A stretch of DNA of 64,000 nt from Mactra quadrangularis (taxonomy: Eukaryota > Mollusca > Bivalvia > Venerida > Mactridae). The notes beneath the pieces were generated by a model. The model was given only the letters and a program-made list of their open reading frames with translations. It had not been told where the DNA came from and did no database searches. Shown here one piece after another: positions 49,663 to 62,209 of this stretch; the first letter of the stretch is position 1; each line of letters begins with the position of its first letter. The stretch is from contig CM046294.1 in the NCBI GenBank assembly GCA_025267735.1, forward strand, positions 42,407,570 to 42,471,569, in the 5' to 3' direction. Both the position numbers and the translations under genes were made by a program.

Positions 49663-49925
49663 CGAGGATGCTCAACACAAAGGATGGTATTTTGAAGTGA
49701 GAAGTGAGAATTCAACGTCTATACGTTGATGACGTTTACGACGTGTGGCGATTGTTGCAACATTGGTTTCTGCAAATGCACGTATTGAAAATTACACATT
49801 ACATTTTTATGATATTTTCAGGAAATATTGCAAATAGATTCAGGTATCATAATACTAAATTTTGTTATTTCTAAATGCTATTAACAATTTACAGCCCCGT
49901 GACATTACTTCTGGATCAACCCTCG
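49663..49925. mobile_element. Tc1/mariner-like MITE, 263 bp, unit 2 only
   Basis: The insertion is flanked by TA on both sides (gtaTA and TAtac). It starts CGAGGATGCTCAA and ends TTGAGG-complementary ...gatcaaccctcg, so the termini are imperfect inverted repeats (CGAGGRT...). TA target duplication and CGAGG-type ends fit the mariner superfamily. Unit 1 has no element at the corresponding place (about 25375, cccgaacgacatatatttg). There is no transposase frame, so it would depend on a partner elsewhere. Confidence 0.8.
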
Positions 49926-52900
49926 TATACATGTATACGTGTTGTTCTTTGACGTGTCTTTCACAAGTTACTTTTTCTCTCTTAGGACCATCAATGTTAT
50001 CCAGGTAAGATTTAACTAGCTCGATGACAACATCAACAAGAAAGAAATAACAAATGACAAGTGTTTGTTAATATCTAAAACTGACATTAACTGGAGATAT
50101 ATCATGAATTAACAATGTTGTTTATGATTGGAGAAACTAATACGCTTAACTGTTATATGACTCTCTTGGGGGTTATTAATGTTCTTGGCTTACCAAAACA
50201 GAACTCTCGTATGAAACCTTGTTGATATCAGATTACAAGTCGTATTGTATCATAGATGTGAAACAATTGTACAAGAGATCATAATATCTTAGAAACAAGA
50301 ATTTCACATCGGATAATGAATTTGCATACTTCATAAAGGTAAATTGTATAATACAAGTGCGTCCTAAATGTTTGGTATTTTATCTTTATCAACATTTTTT
50401 ATAAGATTATGGACGTCGATCGCTCACTTTATCAGGTTTCCTTTTTTTGGACATTTTATTACTAGTCTTTGCTTATCCTTCCATAACTAAGCATAAACTT
50501 CCACATTCAATACATTGGTATTCTAAATTGGTATCGAACTTGTTCGCTAAAATATATTATCAAACACTTAAGCATACAGCCATGAATATTTAATTTCCAA
50601 TACGTTAAGAACCAATTGAAATTTCTTAGAGTGATTTATTATTTCTGTCTTTGATTTATATTTGTTTTATAAAAGCTATCATTTGTATGTTGATATTTTC
50701 TTAGAAGTTTTCTATTTTGATTCAGGTCTGTAAATTACAAAGTGAAGATAATAAATATGCCAAATAACGTATGTTAAACTTTATGCCGAATCAAATCAGT
50801 GAAATCCATTCAGCACAAACACTTTGAAAGTTTGATAAATTTGAGTTTGTTTTAGTTTTTGCTGCCTAAAGTTGTTAGTCGTTTTCGTCTACTAGTCAAA
50901 TTACAATGAATTCTAGATTGTATACCTTACAGCCCAATTGGTCGATGTACGCTGTCTCATGTATGTGGGCATCTAGGTTTTTTTTAAATAAATGTGAAAA
51001 CATCAGTAACAGTAATTGTCAAAAATATAGACTTCCCATACATTCAAAAATTAGAATTATTGGTTATAAAAAGGACAACATAATCAAATTACGGTGTGCC
51101 ATGTAAAACGTATATAAAGAAAAATCCCTGTTTTGACTGAAGATACATTTTGATATTTGCCATTAATTTATAGTATCAATGGGAAATTACCTTCATCCAA
51201 ATCGAAGTTCTTTAACACTCCAAAATTCGATTAAAAATTAAACCATTAATATAAATTATGAATACAATGGACTAACTCCCAAAATGCGTGCTCTTTATAA
51301 ACTAGTGTATAACCTTTACCTAGTAAACACATTTCAAAGCAAATCATTCTAGCAACGTATCAGCATTATAATCTGTAATGAAAGCACGAATCGGATACTA
51401 AAGGAAGGTTTGTGATATCGAAAGAATCTCGTGGACGGTATGAAATTATTATTATCAAATGTACGTTCAAATGCATCATAGTTAGGATCGGTGTGTACTC
51501 TTAAGAAACGTGGTACTTATATAAAATAATGACTCAAACCATCCCATTTTAGGCTGACATTGAATAATCTTGGCCTACTACTTTATTATTATTAATAATG
51601 TTTTCTTCTTTATTTCTTACGCTTAAATAACCAATTTTTGTTTAACAAATTATGACACGAGCATAACACTAGACAAAGGTATTGACGATTCTGAACAGCC
51701 TTTGTTGAGACATTTGATAACCTTCATATCAGTCATTGAAATTGTATGATTTAAATTCGCTTCTCAACAAATTCTTAGTGGTGTAATCAACTGAAAAAGA
51801 AACACGCTAGTCAAGTTAGAAATGGTGTTAATTTCTTAGAACTTCTTATTATATTTGTATAATGCTCAGTGTATTGAAGCAAGCTGTTATTCCAATCATG
51901 ACATTTATTGAATTCGCCTCTACCATCCAATATATACGTCAGAGGTAGTAATGATTTTAACGTCTTGTTAATAGACATGACTCTAATTGACTTATGGTGC
52001 GTGTCTGAATATACCTTTTTAGTTCATTTGTTTGTAACATGATACTTGTGGTATCGTTAATTTGTTAAGAATCTATCCTGTTTAATGAATCATGTACAGT
52101 AAACTCATGTATCTAGTTAGTTGGTCGTAGAGGCTATACATTTAAACAATAAATAAATACCCATTTCGCCAGTCGACAATGTCTGCTTCGTTTCGCCCAA
52201 AATTATCCATTGCATGTTTTAGTCATACCGTCCCACAATGCAACAAGTTGTAAGCACATGAATTAGAAACGTTTCGAACATGCAAATTTAGTTTAAAAAA
52301 TGAGGGTATTTTATCTTTTTAGTTGATTTATAGAAGAACAAACGGGAGGGTGGTAAATAGAAAAACATCGACACTCAATTCAGTTTGGACAGTACCCAAA
52401 AACTAATCCGCTAAAACTCACGCGATATTCACATATTACCTTTTCTAGATTTTAAAACGGTACCTCTCATGCAACAAAATGTAATTCAATATTTCTACTA
52501 TCTATAACCTTTAATAAAATACGGATGAAATTTTCTTCGTGCCTTTTATGATCAACACTGAATATCTAGCATTGTCATTTAGTGAAGATTTATTATGTAT
52601 CGGCGGTTTTTCTTTCCGTAATTGTAAGGGAACAAATACCCCAGACGATTATTTAATTGTCTGTTGATTCTTCTTCTGTATCTAATAGACGCTTACATTT
52701 GATTACAAGAAACCTCTTAGGCATTCATTCTTTGTCATATTTGTTGCCTTTAATACTTGCTTATGACAAATCAGATATGAAATAGTTGAGTGAGCAGTTA
52801 ATGCACATACTGCATTCATTACGGACTGATCCTCATTAAACACAAAATCAGTCTGAGCAATTATAAAAATGAGTTTATTCTAACTTACAAGCCATATGTC

Positions 52901-53758
52901 CTATTATAGCATTTGTTTGATCACAGGCAATGTGCATTTTCCTTATATAACAGGATCGGTTTTCAGGCACCTTCCCCTTCTTATATATATATTTTTTAAA
53001 TTGAGCAGTTATCCCTGTCGTGTTTACTTTTGATTTTTCTTTCAAAAGTTCTTTATAACGTAAGGCCCCAATGCACCTTTCTAAAAAAAACACTGAAAAA
53101 GTGTTCTGCAACTTACGTACATTATGAGATACTTCATACCGACTTGAACTTCACTAGCCTCCAGCTTGCATGCACATTTTGAATATTTTCCTATAAAAAC
53201 AGAGTTCCAACACATTCGTAGATTAGAATTTTCCCCTCATAATTGATTATTATAAAATCACAACATTAATAATTCGTGACCGACTATCTCAATCTATTAT
53301 CAAAGATGTTGTCATTCAAATTTAATATTTCATCATCGAGTTAGGCTGTTATGTTGTTTAAGATAAATATTCACTGTAGATTAAAGATACGAGAAAGAGA
53401 TGATATCGGAATCCATTTGATAAATTGGATTGAAACAGGTTTTGCTGAACGCATTGTGCTTAATGCAAAACAATTTAGCGTCAAACATTCATCATATATT
53501 CATGTTCAATAATGGGCCGTTACTTTAACCATCTTCCTGATCTAGTTATTTGCCAGCACTCATAAAGTGCCATAGAATGAAATTTTAATGAAAGAAATTT
53601 GAACAACATGATGACTACGCTTTCCATCATTCTCGTTTTCAGAGGTTCGAGAATCCTGATAGCCCGTGGGTACGAGAATAGTTTATCACATGTCGTTTTG
53701 AATTTTTTTACAGCTTATTTGTGTAACATTGGCAAAACAATATATTGATAAACTAATA
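49926..53758. other. Unit 2 non-coding tract to the terminal SINE
   Basis: This is collinear with unit 1 25376-29255. It contains the second half of the old ~2.7-kb internal duplication (aaaagctatcatttgta at about 50671). No gene is seen. Confidence 0.65.
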
Positions 53759-53991
53759 GAGCCGCGACCTAGGCGTAGTGGTTAGCAATTTGGACTCAAA
53801 TCTGGAGATCGCGGGTTCGAGCCCGGTCGTGATAGCTCATACCCTATACATGAGCTGTCGGCCTCGTGGAAGGGTAATTTTGTACTGATGATAGAAATGT
53901 GTCCAAGAAACCTATAGTTGGAAGAGCTGGCCGTCGGGTATATAAGCCAAATATGTGTTGAATGCGACGTTAAACCCAATTTAAAAAAATG
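53759..53991 (+). mobile_element. tRNA-derived SINE at the end of unit 2
   Basis: This is the orthologue of 29256-29487 by position. A-box-like aggcgtagtgg and B box ggttcgagccc (53814-53824) are both intact, with tail gacgttaaacccaattt then A-rich. It is fused directly to ctccgctcg of unit 3. Confidence 0.88.
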
Positions 53992-54390
53992 CTCCGCTCG
54001 CCTACTCGCTCATTTAAGATTTGGCATTTTTGTTTTGAGGAGAATCAAGATCAGGTGTCATTTTCTCATTATATTATTGATGACACAATCATTGTGTTAA
54101 GTAACTTGTTTACATCGTGTACTTCACGTTATTTGAAAAGAGCCTTCCAATTGCACCCTGTAAATAACACCACCGTCAAATACGCTCGCAAACCTCGGTC
54201 TTAAAGTAGAAACAACGAAATCAAGAAGCTGTAAATTATGCTTCGTCTAGATGAAAGATACGCATTGATTGGTCGACAAAATGCTTATCCCGAAGTCACT
54301 CACGGAGCGAGCATAATAGATCCCATACGACAGCGGTCTATATGATATATGTTTACGAAGACTGAGTCAAACATACCATACAATAGCTAG
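53992..54390 (+). repeat. Dispersed ~400-bp element, 5'-clipped copy at the unit 3 start
   Basis: It has the same clipped start as at 29488. It contains gattggtcgaca and gtttacgaagactga. A stop breaks the frame that is open in the inverted copy, as in unit 2 but at a different codon. Confidence 0.7.
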
Positions 54391-57300
54391 TTGACATTTT
54401 ATTAACACTACATTTCATTTATCAATCACCTTGCAATAGGAATAATCAAAACATGACATTGCTGAAAGTAAAGTTGACAAGTAAGGCATCAAAGATCAGA
54501 CTAGCTGACTAAAAGACATTCCAGAACTTACTTCACTTGAACGTGAAAATAAAAACAATAAAAACTCATATATGATTCGCATTTGGGTATAATACTTACT
54601 CAGAAAAAAGCAACAAAGGCACACGACAATATCACTAATGCAAACTATATGTTTCAATTCACTCGTTTAAAATTCATTATGCATGGTATGCGGTTCAATC
54701 GTTATAACATACTGCGTAAGGTCAAGTATGAATTTAAATAATAATATACTCGCTTTGTCTGCTATTATTATGATAAAACCAAAAAAACACGAACAGAATG
54801 CGAAGTTCCGGATTATAATAAATAATGTTGTAAATCGAACCAATTTAAAGAGCTCAGACATACGTATCTGCATTTCCTATGAGTTCGTATCATAGTGGTG
54901 TGTTAGCCAATGCATCAACGAGACCAACAACCACTGCAATGGCTTATATTAATTGTTAGCTGCAATACCAGATATATCATTGATCAGTAATGTGTCGTTT
55001 AATTGAGTTCTCTTCATGTAGATAGTATGTAATAGTTTGTCTCTCTTTCATGATTGAATGTCTGTATGGCAATTATCTTTATACTATTAGCTATATTAAT
55101 TACTTTTGATACAAGTTTCAATTTTGATTTTATGACTAAACGATAAAATTGGTGTGTAAGGCTTCACATGTCAAGTTTATGCAACATTTACACTTAGCTA
55201 TAAATAACAACTCGTTAAACTTTGTTACCTATGTACTTGATAAATTAAAAACTAAAAAAATCGAATTCAGTGCTTTTGACATTATTGTCATTTGCCTAAC
55301 AATTTATTAAATTAATTACTGTGTTTTATTATTGCTGTTGCTTAAATGTTGTATACTCCTTTTTTATAGATACTGCAATATATAGAATATTAGAGAACAA
55401 ATCGGGCAATTACCAGAATCACGAAATGATTAATCTTGAATTATTTGTTTTTGTGCATTGCAACATTAAACGACTATCAAATTTTGTAAATAGGGTGTAC
55501 TTTTAAATTGTGATATCAGATGCATTTGTTTTGGACTTTGTCTTGCCTATGAGGTCAAGGAATGTAGTTTCAATGTAATTTAATACTTAATCATAAATTC
55601 TAATATATACAAAACGTGCATTAAAAGTAACTATTTTTATAAGCAAAACCAATGATATGAGTATATGAGAATAACTTGATACTAATCTAACTGATATTCT
55701 ATGTAAACAATGTCTCGTGATATTCTAAACGAGAAATAGCTAGGACTGTCCTCTTTGATGGTTAGAATTTAGTAAATAGCTTTATCACGCAATGTCAAAT
55801 GGCATAAGTTTATTCTTTAAACAAAAGAATATAGTTATCAGTGATGGAGGCTAAAGTACAACATCGTATTGGTTACTTTAATGCTACGTATTAAGTTTTC
55901 ATGAATGAAATGCAGACTTTTTGATGACAGAAAGTCAGATTGAATACGATAAAGACTCGCAATGCTGGGCAAATTAATAGTATATTAGATTTCATTCTAA
56001 CAATCGGCGTTTCAATTACCTGGCAAGAACAATATTTCTAGTAAGGACATTCATTTCCAAGCACATCTTGCAAGAATATTGTTTTCTGTATAGGGATAAT
56101 ATTAGAGGACAAAACAGTTAGAATAAAAGTTCCCTATCTGTGTAAAGATCGGCCGGATCATTTTTATTTAAAATAATGCTGTTCTAATATTTTTTGTTAA
56201 AGTTAAGCTCATTTCAAACTGACATTGATGTGTAGAATGTGTCAATGAACATTGTTCTAAACTTAAAACCTCCATGCAAAATTCATACTTATGAATATTT
56301 GCATGTCGGTTTCAAGTTCTTTCTAGTATTGAATTCGTAAAATACGAGTACACTCGTGTGCATTGTTTCATGAGTAAGAAAATAAAAACTATTGCACGGT
56401 AATGACATTTCAATTTAATGGTGATTCCAACGGGTTAATAATTTGCCTCCATGGGTGAATTGCAACCGTAAAACAAATAATGATGTTTTATTACATTAAC
56501 AATAAAAAGCTTCAATGGAAGAGAACATTATCCTTTTAAACAAAACTTTTGTTAGCATAAAAACACAAACTGATTTAAGAAACAAAATTTCAGTATAAAA
56601 AGGAAATACAAGACACATGTCAAGCTCGTTATAAACATAATTTGAAGACATATCCATTCCTGTAGTAAGTTTGGCACCTCTAAAACAGTTTTTCATATCG
56701 TTATAGACTATTAAATGACGATGATGTGATTAATGTAAACACAGTTCCATGATAGGCTGAACTCATAAAATATAACTTCCCAACTATATTACAGGGACTT
56801 TCTCCTATTTTCCATTTAGAAACGGTAATACAATAGTTCATACATTGAGACAAACGACCCTATGTAAATATAGCAAACTTCGAAACATTCTTGAATGTTT
56901 GCTTCCAGTTTTAGAACTAAATTCAAACTTCATATGCTCACTTTGTTAAAAAAATGAACTAGCACCAAACACAATTATATCATGTCTTTATATAAACAAA
57001 TGTTTTTGTTTGCGTTCTGATCTAAAACGCTAAAATGCTAACTACAAAAAGATACCACTTAATATTTGTGAACCATTTGGTTATCAAAACGATCATTCTC
57101 CATAAACCAATTTTGTAAACATGACATGATGTTTGTACTTATAATTATGGACTCATCCGTTGATGGGATTTAAGTCCGCAATGTTGTGGAGCACACTTTC
57201 ATATAATATTGATGTTAACAAAGTTAAATCTTCATAAAGTGTGACTCAGTAGATAAGAGTGTAGATATTACTGACCTGTTTTATAAAAATAATGATACAA

Positions 57301-60300
57301 AGTTTTGAAAAGATTTATTAATTCCCGTTTAGACAACTTGGCTTTTTTTTTTTAGACTGACACATATATTGGATTAAGACGTCAAAATTCAAAATCGCAG
57401 TTCAAATACTGAATATAGCAATTGTGTTTGTACATTATTATTTGTAGTGTCAGGTTTCAAAGAAATATCAAAGCTAAAGAAGAATTCAAATAAACAAAAA
57501 CAATGCTTTATCTAGAAATAGTACACCTCAAATAAAACATATGTTATGATTAAATGAACTACCTTGGAAATAAGAAAAACATAGTAAGCTATGTATTGGT
57601 TAGAGCTTTCCGAGGCATTTCGATATTTGCTTAAGTCATAGTGTACTGGTCAAATTTTTGTTCGTTTTACTGGTCCTGTCAATTTCTACCAACCTTAAAG
57701 CCAAGTACAACGCACATCGCAAGTGGCAAACAAATGACGTAATGTCTTATTTTATCTATCGCTGGACGAGATAGCTGCGGTAGAAAGGTTTAGTTTTTCA
57801 AGATGAAACTTCTCGAAAAAGTGTTGGCTAATGTGTCTAATCAAAACGCTTTATAATTGTATTCACACTGCTAAGAACTTGAACTAAGCGAGCGAACAAG
57901 TGTACTATGGTATACAGCGTCTTGGAAATCATTTAGAAAGGCACTTACATACACTTAATATTCCGGTAAACTCAGACTTATTTACCTGTATGGAACATAT
58001 GTTAAAATGAATCCACAGGAAATAATAGTAATTAAGTTGTACAATACAATGACAAATTATCGGAAATAAATTGCATTAGCGTGTACAATTGTTCATCCAT
58101 TCATCCATTCATAACCACAATGCATTTCGGCAGCAGATTCAGACTAATCGTGTTGGAACAAAAACGGATTTAGAATAAAACTATTCTGCGTTTGATTAGA
58201 TATCAAATAGTTTTGTATTACGGTTTGGTAGATAAACAGTCTAATGAAATTGTATTGTGTTGTCATATTGCGATAATCTGTTTATACAGTAATTGTATAT
58301 ATTTGTGAAATATGTTCCGTAAACATTGCAATAAATTTATATGTCTCTTTATAAGATTTTATATCGTTTATTAAATTTTTCTTTACTATTATGAAAGCCT
58401 CATTTTAAGAACATTCAAGGGAACTTTTTTCACAAAGGGGCTACAAATTCTTCCTCGTTGAAAAAAATGAATAGTAATAATATCGTAACTATCGTTTGTG
58501 TGAGTTTATAATCTGCTGCGAAGGGAATCATCTCCAATGTATTTGAGTTTAAACTTTGCATTGTACCATTCAGCTACGGTCTACGCCATGTTTGTAGTTA
58601 ACTTTTATGGATGTGGCGGAGGTCTGTGTTTTGGACTGTTTCTGTTCCTGAAATTTAATTTTCCTAACGATCGTGCTTATACAGGTATCTATATAAATTT
58701 AGATTCAATTGAAAATAAATAACTTACAGAAGAATAAATCTTTTGCAGCAATAAATTTGATTTTTTTTTTGCTTAAACAGTTCAATTAAAAACATGCTTT
58801 GATAAATATGCAAATATATTATAAAACATTCACACAAGTTGTAGCTGTTATGTCAACAAGCAAGATACTTCTCTATCAAGATTGTCGGCGGTGTTGATAT
58901 AGTATCTTTGAAAAGTTTGATTTTGAAATTAATTGTTATTTATAGGACCAGTTTTACAGCAGTAATTCTCAATTAGATGAAGTAAGCTTGGTAATGAATT
59001 GGGAATATTTAAAACACAGAGCGTTCGTCTAGACTGTCTATTACTAAATGAATCATTGGATAGTAATATTAAACATATGCTGAGCTATGTTAATTTGAAC
59101 AGAAGTGAGTTTACAAACTCGATATATGTAGTTGTAAACCATCTACTAAGATCTGGTTCAAAACACTTACAACATTTATCTTGTCAATATATATAGTTTT
59201 GTCCACTATGATAATTCGTGAAATATTTTTCTAGGAGTGCATTTGTACATGTATGTATTGATAAATTCTAGTTTTAAGCCGTTATCAACTCTATGAGTTA
59301 GGTTATGTACAAAAAAGGACTCATCTAATAAAATCTCAGCGAAACATCTTAAAGGCTTATCTATCTACTAAGAGCTGACACTTTTTCACTCTTAATCTAC
59401 GCAGGAAAATTGATATAGTTTAGTTCTAACGAATATTATTGTTGAAAAATATGGAAAGTCTAATAACAAAAATTATCCATTTTTAAGTATGGGAGAACTC
59501 TTTCATGGGAGAAACGTCTGTATGAAAAAGTAAGATTTCGGGTTAAACAAGTGCATTATGGACCATGTTATGAATGAAGTGGAAAACTTGCCACAGAAAT
59601 TGAATTTTATACATTCAACAAATTTTGTCATCGAATGAATTAATTATGCTATCAGTCTAGACAATGCATCGCACCAACAACATATTTATATAAGTAATGT
59701 GACTATACAACATGCCCAATTCATTGAATCTCAATTTCATACGTATAAAGGTTCATCAAAACGTCAAAAATATCAAGATTAATAGCCATCATAAATTATT
59801 AATATACATTCTGTCCTTCATTGTCGGACTTGTGTCGTCTTCTAAGAGGTATATTTTACGATACGTATTTGAAATTTTGTCTTAAGTTCCGGAATAATTA
59901 TTTTGTCTGGCGTTTATATTGGCATTTATATATCTTTATAAATAATTAATGATATATATAATTCAGTAAGTATGTTTCATTTAAACCGTTGACAGTTGGA
60001 TTTATTAACGCATGAATATAGTTAGGCTTTACGCCTTATCTTCCAACTACTCGTATGCATATTAAAAAGAAATGAAACTTCTCGATAGACAGTATAATTT
60101 TCGAAGAATACACGAATCTTCATAAAGGGTCAATATATGAGTTTCCTTAACGTGATTCAGTCTGTTGAAATGATAGTCAAAAGCTATTAGGAGGTGCAAA
60201 GAACAAAATATTATTCTTAGCCTTTTTATTGTACACACATTTATGTTAAATGTCTCCAATCAAACTGTTTGTAAATGTACTTATATCTACAAACCTATGA

Positions 60301-61938
60301 AATTTTCATAAAATTCAACAAACAAACAAAATCAAAGCGACAGTGTCAAAACCAGCGTATGGAACAGTCAGAATTAAAAAAACATACATTCAATAGAAAG
60401 ACGAAAATGTTTTGCAAACATGCCTCACGGGTATTGAAAACTCGATATTTTATATGTTTTTGAATAATTGAGTTTGGAGAGCAACGTGGATTTAAATATC
60501 ATCTGCATTAAATGTGTAAGATTTTTGCCTTCATTTCCATAAATGATAGCTGGAAATGACAAAGCTAGGTCATCAGTTTTGATAGTTCAATCTATTAGAA
60601 CGTTCAACTGTGTAGGATTAGAATGTAAATAAATCTTAGATTGACTAAAGGGTAACTAAACGTTCAATCAATTAAAGGAATCGGATACATCATCTACGAT
60701 TTTAGTTCTTGATTTCTACCATTCTTAATCATATTTAGTTCGACAGAAATTGCTCTGTAAATGCGGTTTTATCATTTAAAATGTCTGAAGATTGAAAAAC
60801 ATTATTGTTACTCTCTAAGAGCATACTATTTTATTTCTGAAGTTTTTATTTTAGGTTCATTACACATTTTTTCTCAGTTGCATTTGAGAATTCATCTTCT
60901 GCCATACGTCAGTCAGTTGGTAAGGCTTACAATCGGTTACAGCATCGCCTTCTTGCATTCAGTCGCCATTGCATTTTTTAAAGATTCTTTTTGAAAAAAC
61001 AATGCATGTTTTCGCAAAACGCACTTGTTTAAAGTTGACTTAATCATCACACACTAATTTTCTATTATTAAATCCCATGATATCACAAACGCAAATGTGA
61101 TGTCACTTGAATAAACATGATATATATTTTTTTATTGTCGAGTCAAAATAGTATAATTGTACAATTGGTCATTTATCGTCAAAATGAACAAATAGTTCAT
61201 GTTAATAACATCTATATTGATAACAATATCTTGTAGATTTGCTTAATATATAAAATGATATATTTGTAGATTTGCTTTATTACATACGAGTACTGTCTGA
61301 TTGTATAGTTGGATCAACCGGCATATCAGCATAGTAACTGTGTTTCTCAATTTATAATATTCTTGTGGCATAAGCTATTAGTCTGCTATATCATGTGTTA
61401 TGTCGGCTTCATTAGTTTAATGTATTCATAGACATATCACTATTCGGAACTAGTCGACTGTGATAATGACCATTTATCAAATTTTGTCACCATGAATGTC
61501 TCTAGAAATTGGTCGGAAGATCATTTATCAACGTTGCATGCATGATATTTCTTTATTGATCTCATATCTCGGATATTGTTCGTCTAATCCAGTGGGAGAT
61601 TGAACATTACTCAATTTGTACTAGCCATGATGATAGAACACATTGTCAGGAGCTCAATTACTGAACTAATCGAGGAGCTTGTGAAGTCACTGTAACAGGA
61701 AGAGTAAAACCATATCAAGAACATCAACAGTAAAACATTACATACCTCCCTCACATTCTAGAAGCAAAAGAGTGAAATATATTTTTCTAGATTTTGTTAA
61801 AAATGTTTAAGAAAGGACTCGACAGGAAATAACGAAACAAAAACAAAACAGTGGCAAACAATTTAAAGCAGGATCAAGAAGGATCACCTACCTCACAATA
61901 ATACGAAACAAATACACATTATCACATTAAAAACCATA
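54391..61938. other. Unit 3 non-coding tract
   Basis: This is collinear with unit 1 1536-9062 with only short indels. The empty site for the unit 2 truncated SINE is at about 59290. No gene, RNA or new repeat is seen. Confidence 0.68.
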
Positions 61939-62209
61939 CAGGGACGGATCCAGGATTTTCGCTAGAAGGGGGGTGTCCGAACTTTTTCTAGGTGGGGGTC
62001 CATACTTTTGAACCACAACCATATTATACACATTTGCAGAATAATGTAACGTATTACATGTAATTATAAAAAAAACTGCATAACCATTAAATCTATGTTA
62101 CGCACCGATAAAAAATGCTTTATGTTACTTAAAAATGACTAACAGTCAAGAATTACACTAATGGACAGGTACATTTTGAACCCCCTAACGCCCGCTAGAT
62201 CCGTCCATG
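61939..62209. mobile_element. MITE-like element with CAGGGACGG termini (unit 3 copy)
   Basis: This is the better-preserved copy. Left end CAGGGACGGATCCAG; right end, reverse-complemented, CATGGACGGATCTAG, two mismatches in 15. G-rich subterminal DNA on the left pairs with C-rich DNA on the right. About 271 bp, no coding capacity. No convincing target duplication (aaaccata left, gcatatac right). Probably hAT-like by its ends. Confidence 0.7.

Larger units (their letters stand above)
29488..53991 (+). repeat. Giant tandem repeat, unit 2 (24.5 kb)
   Basis: This is the complete middle unit, collinear with unit 1 from end to end and with unit 3 as far as visible. It lacks the LINE, the 1,129-bp extra copy and the ~2.04-kb segment. 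It has private gains at 32648-32826, 37840-38647, 45578-45969 and 49663-49925, plus A+T-rich blocks at about 46062-46750 and 47265-47612. Its right end is a SINE whose tail is fused to unit 3. Confidence 0.92.
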
